Shown here piece by piece: positions 52,833-60,850 of a stretch of DNA of 64,000 nucleotides. The position numbers and the translations under genes are program-made. This stretch comes from Pseudoalteromonas sp. G4 (GTDB lineage: Bacteria > Pseudomonadota > Gammaproteobacteria > Enterobacterales > Alteromonadaceae): assembly GCF_028875915.1 (NCBI RefSeq), contig NZ_JAPEHW010000009.1, positions 1 to 64,000 of the forward strand, in the 5' to 3' direction. Each line of letters opens with the position of its first letter. Within the stretch, counting starts at the first letter, position 1. A model generated the notes under the pieces. That model was not told the origin of the DNA, searched no databases, and saw only the letters and a program-made list of their open reading frames with translations.

Positions 52833-54187
52833 TATAATGCTAAGGTGTTCAGTAATGTGACTTTGTAACCGTCGCTTTGTGTATAATCTTCTTCAAGGAT
52901 CAAAATATAATTTCCCTTATGTGAAAAATCTAAATCGGCTAGCTGCAAGATACTAATTGTTTGATTGTTAGCTTGGTAAGTAATTGTTAAGTCGTAATTT
53001 TGTGAGTCTAGATAGAGTGATTTGGTTTCAAATGCATCGATATCTTTAATATAACTTGTGGTATCTTCAATTGTTTCATTGCCCTCAGTAAAATAAATAT
53101 CAACTTCACTGACATTTGTATCAAATGGCGATGTATCAATTAAATTAACTACCTCGACTTTATGGGATACTTCATTCGGAGTGAGATCTTCAGTAACTGA
53201 AATCATTGCAGGGTAGCCAGCGCTATGCTGATAGAAAATACTTAACAAAGATATGTTTTTATTAACGGCTTCAACATAGTTACTGACAATTAGGTTATTT
53301 GAGCTATCTAACATTGATAATGTAAATGTACCGGCATTCACGCTGTGGTATTCAGTTGCAATATCCTTACTTACAAGATCAGTATTTATATCATCTTTAG
53401 TACTGATGGCCTTGAAACTCACATTTGCGTATTCATCAATTGCATTATAAAAGCGCATTTGGGATTTTGCATCCACATGGGTAAGCGATGTAACACTTGA
53501 CGCATCAGAGACAATATCAAGAATTATACCCCCAGCCTCAGCTGAGAAGCTTGGTCTTATCATCACTACATAGGTCTCTTCATCATCAAAATTAACCATA
53601 CTTGATTGAAAGAGTATATTGCTATCACCTTTTAACGTGACGTAAAAGGTGTAGTTATCTTCTGTTAACTCGTTAAGCTCTGGCAGCTCTAAATAGCTGG
53701 TAGTTGTTATAAATTCGGCATCAACAAAGTCATAATCATCTTTTGCAAGGTAAAGGTCGTATTCTTTATCGCTAGCTACGGTATTGATTACTGCTAATTG
53801 AAACTTATCTTCTTTATCAAACTCGGCAATTTCAAATTGTTTTATTTGTGGTTCGTTATAGTCACCAGCAAGCACTTTTAGGTGCTTTACATCACTTTTA
53901 ATGGATAGGTTTTCGTTGTCATCCAATAACGCAATGTAATCGTCATTGTCATTAATGTAGAGGTAATTCAGTTCATAATCATCATTGTTATAATTATGGC
54001 GAGTAGTGACTTGTCCAAATCCTGCACCGGTGCGGACCACATCATCGATTTCTAAATAGACATTTGGGCTATTGCTACTGGCATTATACATTTGTACATA
54101 ACCTGTTCCAGATGATTCATCACTGCTATCACATGCTGCTAGTAACGCAGTTAATATTAAAACTGAAGATTTTTTTATAAGGGTCAT
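52832..54187 (-). CDS. DUF4397-like lipoprotein
   Basis: A 451-residue lipoprotein. The lipobox LLAAC has Cys19, then a Ser/Asp linker. The body has two similar halves with the DUF4397 pattern: VQMYNASSNSPNVYLEIDD near 31 and 'MRFYNAIDEYANVSFKAIS' near 243, each followed by beta strands and Tyr/Asp-rich segments. DUF4397 resembles Ig-like domains of surface proteins; function unknown. It is acidic, as are other secreted proteins of marine bacteria. It is convergent with the alcohol dehydrogenase. Confidence 0.75.
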   Translation of the reverse strand: MTLIKKSSVLILTALLAACDSSDESSGTGYVQMYNASSNSPNVYLEIDDVVRTGAGFGQVTTRHNYNNDDYELNYLYINDNDDYIALLDDNENLSIKSDVKHLKVLAGDYNEPQIKQFEIAEFDKEDKFQLAVINTVASDKEYDLYLAKDDYDFVDAEFITTTSYLELPELNELTEDNYTFYVTLKGDSNILFQSSMVNFDDEETYVVMIRPSFSAEAGGIILDIVSDASSVTSLTHVDAKSQMRFYNAIDEYANVSFKAISTKDDINTDLVSKDIATEYHSVNAGTFTLSMLDSSNNLIVSNYVEAVNKNISLLSIFYQHSAGYPAMISVTEDLTPNEVSHKVEVVNLIDTSPFDTNVSEVDIYFTEGNETIEDTTSYIKDIDAFETKSLYLDSQNYDLTITYQANNQTISILQLADLDFSHKGNYILILEEDYTQSDGYKVTLLNTLAL

Positions 54188-54315
54188 TATTCTTTTTCCG
54201 TGAACGATTGATTTATCGTCAATGAGTATGTCACGGAAAAAATGACTAGATAATGAGTTTTACTTATTATTACAATGGGTTACGAATAATAACATTGTTA
54301 ACAAAAGTTAACGTT

Positions 54316-56946
54316 TTAGTAAATAAATCGTACTCCAAAATAAATTCGTCGTCCGTTACGATAAACAGCTTTAGGTGAATAATGATTACCTTCATAGAGG
54401 TAGGTTATTTCATCTGTTAAATTTAAACCTTCAAGGTTTAAAGACATATTCGGTGTCAGATGGTAACTAAATGTGGCATCTAATTGCGAAAAATCATCTG
54501 CCATTTCAAGGCCTATGCCGGTAGAAAACTCAGTACGATAATTATGCGAAATGCGCGCACTAAACAATTCATTCTCATAGTAACCCGTTAAGTTAATTGT
54601 ATGTTTTGATGTGCCTGGGATGTCCGATTGTGTCGGTTGCCCATCTCTGTTGCCATTAACATAGGTATAATTGGTAATTACACCAAGGCCCTGTAAAAAC
54701 TCTTGTTGGTAACTTACTTCAATGCCCCATAAGTTTCCTCCTGCACCATTAATAGGCCTATCAATAGTCATTAAAATGCCTTCATGGGTTTCTAATTGGC
54801 GGTTGAACTCAATAAAAGATTTTACGTCTTTAGCAAATGTGGCAACTGACAGTAGCCCTAAATCAGAAAAATACCATTCCAAAGATAAGTCATATTGAGA
54901 AGCCCTGTAGGGATCAAGCTCAGGGTTTCCCCCTTGTCCTTGCGCTTGAGTTACATTGTAGTTAGTTGATGGCATTAAGTGATGGTATTCCGCTCGGGCC
55001 ATTACTTTTGCTGCACCAAACCTCAGTAAAACATCGTCGGCAAGGTCAAAGTTCAAATTAAAACTGGGAAGCACGTCAGTGTAGTTTTTACTTTGTTGCT
55101 GCCAAACATAACTTGGTTGTGACGCTAAGGTTGAAGCTATTTGTTGATATGCACCCGCATCTTGCTGTGTGTTTACAATTCTAACACCAACATTCGCATT
55201 AAATAGCTCGGTTAAAAGATTCAGCTTACCGTAAAGCGCTGTGGTTTGTTCTTTAATATCAAAGCGACTAGCTTGTTCTACTTGCTTTGAAAAATCATAT
55301 TGCTGATATTCATTGGCAAGTAAATGCGTATTAGCAAATGCATAGGCTTTTAAGGTTTTATCTGAGCCAATACCAGCAAGGTAATTGTCAGGAAAGGGGG
55401 CAGCAAAATCTGCTAATGTCCAATTGAGTAATCCATTAATATCGTTATAGCCGCCATTGTTTGAGCGGTTTCTAATAAAATCTCTTTCGTGATTGCGATA
55501 TTTTGCACCAAAGTCGATGCTATCAATAATATTGTGAATTAGGGCTTTGGAAAAATCGGCTTGTAAATACCACTCTTGATCAACCGAGTTTTGAGAGTCA
55601 TTGCGAATTTCACTTATTTGCCACTCGCTAGCAGTTTGCGGGTTTACTTGATATGCAGTTTGAATATCACGTTTATGACTTGTATCGACACTAAATGCCG
55701 AATTAGATGACCACTGTGATGTGTTATCATCATAGGTTCCTCCACTGCCACGTGTGAAGCCAAACTGGTAACTATTTTGCCAAAAATGAATGGTGTGATC
55801 TGCTTTGAGATTAATGCTATTGGTTTTTATATTTGATTGACGCCAAATAGCTTCCATTGAGGTACTAAACGGAATGCTGTCATCATCACTTACTTGGCTG
55901 TAATTAGCATAGCTAAGTGTGCCATTATCAATGTGGTGATCTGTAATAACTCCGCCACGTGCAAATACATTAGACGGCAGCCAGAGAAAATTTTGATTGG
56001 TATTGTCAGCGTCGAGTTCAGAATAAAGAAGGTCTAGCTCAAATTGCCACGCAGTATTGGGTTGATAATCAATTGCCATGGTAGCGCTTGTACGTAAACG
56101 TTTTTGCTGAAATAACGCAGAGCCACCACCACCGGGTGTCCAAATATTTTGTATGTCAGCGCTGTCATTGTCGCTATAACGTAAATCGCCATTGTCTAAT
56201 ACATCAAAATTGGCTTTATGCCATCCCCAAGATTCCAAACCATCTCGCCTTAATGTGCGTTGATGACGGGTTAGGGTGAAAAGCACACCAAAGTCTTTTT
56301 CAGAATTAACATGGTTATAAAAAATAGATAGCTGGGGATCAGTTTGCTCTGATAAGTCGCTATATTGGCCTTGGAGTGTTGCAATAAACTGGGTATCAGT
56401 CGTCAGTGGTCGATGGGTTTTAATGTTTATCGCACCACCTAAAGATCCCTCGTCTTGATGTGCTTGAGGCGTTTTAAACACTTCTAATTTACTGACTAGC
56501 TCTGCAGGTAACATGGTGTAGTTAAAGCCACGATTGGGTAAAGATGAAATCCACCAATCTGCAGATGCGATATTTTGGCCATTGAGGAACGTGCGGTTTT
56601 GGCCTGGTGTAGTACCTCGCACACCGACACGTTCACCTTCGCCCATTACTCGCGTTAACGAAATACCGGTAACACGTTGTAAGGCTTCGGCAACGTTTTT
56701 GTCTGGAAATTTTCCTATTTCTTGTGCGCTTAAAACATCGGATATCGCTTGATGTTGTTTTTTGTCGGCAAGAGACTTAACTAAGCTTTTGTGAATACCT
56801 CTTATTTCGATGGTATCTAGATCAATCAATTTTGCTTCAGTAGCAAATAGAGTCGGGGATGCAACACATGCACAAACAAGTAACGATTTATGCATAATGT
56901 TCTTATTAACTAAGAATGTGTGTTTTGATTTTTTGTGTTGCTGCAT
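54316..56946 (-). CDS. TonB-dependent receptor 3 (TonB-Xanth-Caul type)
   Basis: An 876-residue receptor. The signal region is 1-35 with a long basic start. A TonB-box-like DTIEIRGI follows near 44. The plug has FPDKNVAEALQRVTGISLTR, GERVGVRGTTPGQNRTFLNG and FNYTMLPAELVSKLEVFKTP. The barrel ends YFGVRFIY. This is the subgroup found in sugar- and polymer-using gammaproteobacteria. It is a paralog of receptor 4 at 60.9 kb over the full length. AAGGGGGG sits just upstream of the ATG at 56946. It is divergent from the CadC-like regulator, which is the obvious candidate controller. Confidence 0.93.
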   Translation of the reverse strand: MQQHKKSKHTFLVNKNIMHKSLLVCACVASPTLFATEAKLIDLDTIEIRGIHKSLVKSLADKKQHQAISDVLSAQEIGKFPDKNVAEALQRVTGISLTRVMGEGERVGVRGTTPGQNRTFLNGQNIASADWWISSLPNRGFNYTMLPAELVSKLEVFKTPQAHQDEGSLGGAINIKTHRPLTTDTQFIATLQGQYSDLSEQTDPQLSIFYNHVNSEKDFGVLFTLTRHQRTLRRDGLESWGWHKANFDVLDNGDLRYSDNDSADIQNIWTPGGGGSALFQQKRLRTSATMAIDYQPNTAWQFELDLLYSELDADNTNQNFLWLPSNVFARGGVITDHHIDNGTLSYANYSQVSDDDSIPFSTSMEAIWRQSNIKTNSINLKADHTIHFWQNSYQFGFTRGSGGTYDDNTSQWSSNSAFSVDTSHKRDIQTAYQVNPQTASEWQISEIRNDSQNSVDQEWYLQADFSKALIHNIIDSIDFGAKYRNHERDFIRNRSNNGGYNDINGLLNWTLADFAAPFPDNYLAGIGSDKTLKAYAFANTHLLANEYQQYDFSKQVEQASRFDIKEQTTALYGKLNLLTELFNANVGVRIVNTQQDAGAYQQIASTLASQPSYVWQQQSKNYTDVLPSFNLNFDLADDVLLRFGAAKVMARAEYHHLMPSTNYNVTQAQGQGGNPELDPYRASQYDLSLEWYFSDLGLLSVATFAKDVKSFIEFNRQLETHEGILMTIDRPINGAGGNLWGIEVSYQQEFLQGLGVITNYTYVNGNRDGQPTQSDIPGTSKHTINLTGYYENELFSARISHNYRTEFSTGIGLEMADDFSQLDATFSYHLTPNMSLNLEGLNLTDEITYLYEGNHYSPKAVYRNGRRIYFGVRFIY

Positions 56947-57069
56947 CTGCCCCCCCTTACATTTTAGCGCCAGAAGAATATCCCTTCTGATTATTTACTT
57001 GTGTGTTTATAAACGCTTAAAATGCAATCTTCATAATACTTATTTACTCGTTATAAGGCCAGACTAATT

Positions 57070-59112
57070 TTGCCACATACGTCTTTAGCTAACTCATTAA
57101 TTCGAATAGACAAAATTGTAATTGATTTTGTTGGAATGCGAGTTAAACGAGACGGTGTTTGGCACAAAGTTGAAAGTAAACAACTTAGATTACTTGAGTT
57201 GTTAATCAGCTACCAAGGACAAGCGGTTTCACGTGATGAATTACTCGATAAGATTTGGCCAAATGTTATTGTGAGTGATAACTCTTTGAGTAAATTGGTC
57301 ACAGAACTTAGAAAATCCATAGGTGATGATCGCACCGATCAAGGCATTATTCGTACTGTACCGCGTATTGGTTATCAATTAATTGCCCCCATTTCACATG
57401 ATGTAAAAGTCAAAAGCCCAATACAAACAAAGAAAGCAGTGTTTTTTGGCTTTTTATGCTTAGTGTTTGGGGCACTATTTCAGTATTTTTTATCAATAGC
57501 AACAACGTCAGAGCCTTTGGCTGCACTTTACCAATCGCGCGTATTAACACAGCGTGCGGGTATTGAAGAAGGGGTGTCGTTTTCAAGTGATGGTAATTTA
57601 ATGGTGTTTAACTATACACCCATTAACCAACCGCATTCAGATCTGGCCGTGATGGACTTACAGCAGCAGACCTCACACATCATTAAAGATGCAAATTATT
57701 CAGAGCAGGCAGGCGTTTTTTCACCAGATCAAAAGTGGCTTGCTTATATTCGTTCAGACGCATTGCAATGCAATATTAGAGTTGTTTCAACAGCAAGTGC
57801 CATTGAAACTTGGCGGCTATCGCTCGATAGCAAACTTGCAGATTGCCCAACAAGCTTGACCAATATCGACTTAAGTTGGCCTAAGCAAAATGTGATGATT
57901 GCGCGTTTTAATAGGCAGTTAGTCCGTTATGAACTCACCTTTGAGCCCTTTCCAAGAGCATTTGGTGAAGGCAAGGTGATCATTGATAATGTGGATGATT
58001 TTAGCGTTACAGAAAGCCAGCTCTATGTGCTCTCGAAGCAAGATAACACGATTAATAAATACGATTTAATAGGTAACATTGAGACAGCGCTGTCTATTGA
58101 TGTGCCAAACATGTCATTTATTACAGCAGATAAAAATAATCTATGGGTGGGTGCAAATAGCCTAGTTTATTATCAAAATGAACAACGCTTTGGTGAATTA
58201 CCTTTGCCACTAGGCAAGTTAAACGAATTAACAGTAAATCCAAAGTTAGAAACAGTAACATTAAGTATTGCAAACAATGAAATAGGATTATTTAAGCTTG
58301 AAAATAACAAGCTGCAACCAATTAGCTCATCAATGACAGCAGCTTTACTTCCAACAGTTTCAGCAAGTGGCAATAAATACGCATATCTAACGCAAAATAA
58401 ACAAAATGATCAACAGCTTGTTTGGCTTAGGCATTTTAATAATGTCAGTGTTCAATATGTTACTTCAGTAAATGAGCAAACATTACCCGATGTTTTGTCA
58501 TTTTCGCCCAATGGAAATTTCCTATTGATTAGCTATCTCGATAAGCAATTATTGTTAATTGACTTGGCCACAAAGCATAGTGTGATTATTGCAAAAGGGC
58601 AGTTTGATAATGTTCATTGGCAAGCACAAAGCGAAGGGATTTTTTATGTAAAACAATCAGGTGAAACAACACAGAACTGGTATTACAATTTATCTACAGG
58701 CGTAGCGGAGCCAAATGCACAAACACGAAATATTGATTTTATGTTAGCTAACGGAGAGTATCGTACGCTTTTAAATAATGGCTATCGTAATTATGCAAAA
58801 GCCATTGGGGAGTATTTAGCTGAGCGTATTTATGATCCTCTGCTTTTTGATAACGTTGTACCATCAGCCAATCTATTTTCACCAAGTGTTTATCAATTCG
58901 GTATTTATTTTGTTGTAAAAAAAGGGAAAACATTGACACTTTACAACTACGAATTTGACAGTGGGGAATATATTGAAGTCTCTTCACTTGCACTAAATGG
59001 TTTTCAAACAGACTTACCATTAACCATTACAACAGATTTAATTGGTCAGCAGGTGATTGTTAACCAAGTAAATAACTTACAATCTGATTTAGTCATTGTC
59101 GAAAAGAAGTAG
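57070..59112 (+). CDS. CadC/ToxR-like membrane regulator with periplasmic propeller
   Basis: A 680-residue one-component regulator. The N-terminal OmpR-type winged helix (about 10-105) has LRLLELLISYQGQAVSRDELLDKIW (in part), SDNSLSKLVTELRKSIGDD and RTVPRIGYQL. One TM helix spans 123-143 (VFFGFLCLVFGALFQYF). The periplasmic part of over 500 residues has repeated WD40/TolB-like strands ('FSSDGNLMVFNY', 'FSPDQKWLAYIRSD', 'FSPNGNFLLISYLD'). It should sense a periplasmic signal and act at promoters from the membrane. The start is TTG at 57070; no in-frame ATG fits. It is divergent from receptor 3 by 123 bp. Confidence 0.87.
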   Translation: MPHTSLANSLIRIDKIVIDFVGMRVKRDGVWHKVESKQLRLLELLISYQGQAVSRDELLDKIWPNVIVSDNSLSKLVTELRKSIGDDRTDQGIIRTVPRIGYQLIAPISHDVKVKSPIQTKKAVFFGFLCLVFGALFQYFLSIATTSEPLAALYQSRVLTQRAGIEEGVSFSSDGNLMVFNYTPINQPHSDLAVMDLQQQTSHIIKDANYSEQAGVFSPDQKWLAYIRSDALQCNIRVVSTASAIETWRLSLDSKLADCPTSLTNIDLSWPKQNVMIARFNRQLVRYELTFEPFPRAFGEGKVIIDNVDDFSVTESQLYVLSKQDNTINKYDLIGNIETALSIDVPNMSFITADKNNLWVGANSLVYYQNEQRFGELPLPLGKLNELTVNPKLETVTLSIANNEIGLFKLENNKLQPISSSMTAALLPTVSASGNKYAYLTQNKQNDQQLVWLRHFNNVSVQYVTSVNEQTLPDVLSFSPNGNFLLISYLDKQLLLIDLATKHSVIIAKGQFDNVHWQAQSEGIFYVKQSGETTQNWYYNLSTGVAEPNAQTRNIDFMLANGEYRTLLNNGYRNYAKAIGEYLAERIYDPLLFDNVVPSANLFSPSVYQFGIYFVVKKGKTLTLYNYEFDSGEYIEVSSLALNGFQTDLPLTITTDLIGQQVIVNQVNNLQSDLVIVEKK

Positions 59113-59200
59113 ATAAAATTTACTTTTAGACGAATTCTTTAGTATTGGTCGCTATCCATTAATAGTGGAAAATGCTGTTTTTTATTTTGCAAAAGAAGTA

Positions 59201-60562
59201 TTAGTTGAGTTGGTTAAGTAAAGCTTGATAGCTACTGATATCAATATTTTGTGAATTACCTTCATTTATTGCTTTTCTAAGCCATTTTTTAGCAACATCT
59301 AACTCTTCGTTCTCTAGATAAATTAATGACTTTAGATACATGGCATCCGCATTACGGCTGTCACCTTCAAGCACTTTTGTGATGTGATTTTGTGCTAATT
59401 GACTATTTTTTTCATCCATGAAAATCTGTGCGAGCGCTAAATTTGCAAGTATATGCCCTTGTTCACTGGCTTGTTGTAACCAGAGTTTAGCTTTAGCAAT
59501 ATCATACTGCACAGATTGTTTTACTAATAGCTCAATACCTAAGCGATATTGTGCATGAATAAAGCCATTTTGAGCGCTCATTAAAAGCCAGTTAAGGCCT
59601 TTTTTGCGATCCTGTTGGGTTTTTTCACCTAACAATAATTGATTTGCTATACGGTATTGCGCAAATGGAAATCCATTTTTAGCTGATAATAACATTAACA
59701 TCATAGCATCACTTTGTGCTGGCCAATGGTACTTGAGTAGTTTAGATGCATTGTTTTTATTTGTAGACAACCAATGTCCAATTCGATATTGCCATAATGC
59801 ATTGCCATTTTCTGCTTGTTCAATTATTTCAGCAATATGCTTATGGTATGCACGTTGCTGTTTGGCAAACCCTTGTTGGTAGCGTTTACCTTTAAATGTG
59901 GTGAAATGATAAAGTAAGCTACGTCGTTTAATGGGGAGTAGGGATGATTTTTCAAAACGCCAACGTTTAACTGCTTGGGTTAGGGCGTTATCAAATGTCT
60001 TCTCAGGATAACTATCGATTATTTCGATGTTTCTAACGGCACCGATATTATCAATATCGTACTCAAGCCAAACCCAGCCTTCAATTCCTCGCTCAACAGC
60101 ATGCTCTGGATAAACAGGATCAACATTGAAGGTTTTTTTGGGCTGTGTATTTGGAATATAACGCTCATTAAAATTTGGCGCGAGAGTATCTAAATAATCT
60201 TGGTAGTTATGCTGGCTAGAAAGTGCTTTGTAAGCGCTTTTTAAACTGTTTTTATTTTTGCTTTGGGACTCAATTTGAAGTGCTGCACTTTTTGCATCAG
60301 CTATTCCAAAGTCACTGGCAACAGAAAACCAGGCATATGCTTTGGTTAGGTCTTTTGCAACGCCACGCCCTTGAAGATGCATAACGGCAATATTGAACAT
60401 AGCATCACTATTTCCTAGTAGTGCTAGCTGGTGGAATTCTTTATAGGCATTATCATATTCACCATTAGTGTAATTGATTGACGCATCGAGCAGATCCGCA
60501 CGAAGCGTACTATGCGTAATCAATAATATAACGAATAAAAATAAGCTAAAAATGCGAGTCAA
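59201..60562 (-). CDS. TonB C-terminal domain protein embedded in Sel1/TPR repeats
   Basis: A 453-residue secreted or anchored protein. The signal-like helix is 4-22. Sel1/TPR repeats come first (about 30-95, 'GNSDAMFNIAVMHLQGRGVAKD'). A TonB C-terminal domain follows (about 146-225: VDPVYPEHAVERGIEGWVWL, 'IDNIGAVRNIEIIDSYPEKTFDNA', 'AVKRWRFE'). Further Sel1/TPR repeats fill 250-450 ('AQYRIANQLLLGE', 'AQYRLGIELLVKQ'). TonB normally has an N-terminal anchor and a Pro-rich spacer to span the periplasm; here repeats surround the domain instead. It lies between two paralogous TonB receptors. The start is TTG at 60562 without a clear ribosome site. Confidence 0.85.
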   Translation of the reverse strand: MTRIFSLFLFVILLITHSTLRADLLDASINYTNGEYDNAYKEFHQLALLGNSDAMFNIAVMHLQGRGVAKDLTKAYAWFSVASDFGIADAKSAALQIESQSKNKNSLKSAYKALSSQHNYQDYLDTLAPNFNERYIPNTQPKKTFNVDPVYPEHAVERGIEGWVWLEYDIDNIGAVRNIEIIDSYPEKTFDNALTQAVKRWRFEKSSLLPIKRRSLLYHFTTFKGKRYQQGFAKQQRAYHKHIAEIIEQAENGNALWQYRIGHWLSTNKNNASKLLKYHWPAQSDAMMLMLLSAKNGFPFAQYRIANQLLLGEKTQQDRKKGLNWLLMSAQNGFIHAQYRLGIELLVKQSVQYDIAKAKLWLQQASEQGHILANLALAQIFMDEKNSQLAQNHITKVLEGDSRNADAMYLKSLIYLENEELDVAKKWLRKAINEGNSQNIDISSYQALLNQLN

Positions 60563-60731
60563 AAAATAAAACCAGAAATAATAATGCTTAGTTTAAGATG
60601 ACAATGAACTTAAACGGCCAATAGACCCTAAGAATACGCAAAGTAAGTTAGAAATTAAATTGATATTTTGATTTTTTAAACCCTGACGAATAACTAAATA
60701 ACATATTGAATTCAATTTAGTTTCTAAAAGA

Positions 60732-60760
60732 AAAACAGCGAGTATAAAACTCGCTGTTTT
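60732..60760 (-). terminator. Terminator of TonB receptor 4
   Basis: AAAACAGCGAGT (60732-60743) and ACTCGCTGTTTT (60749-60760) form a 12-bp stem with a 5-nt loop and a T run on the minus strand. It separates the receptor gene from the TonB-Sel1 gene. Confidence 0.85.
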
Positions 60761-60850
60761 GGGGTTTCTGAAGTGTAAGAGCAATACAATAGGGGGCAGT
60801 CCTGTGTTAGCTGTATGCACTCGAAAGTGCAAAATTACTCTTTTTCAGAA

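Noticed and set aside
54297-54312. GTTAAC-AAAA-GTTAAC as terminator of receptor 3
   Set aside because: The stem is only 6 bp of A/T-rich sequence with a weak T run, too little to call.
60593-60832. 79-residue minus-strand ORF between receptor 4 and the TonB-Sel1 gene
   Set aside because: It spans the strong terminator at 60732-60760 and has no ribosome site or recognisable domain. Chance ORF.
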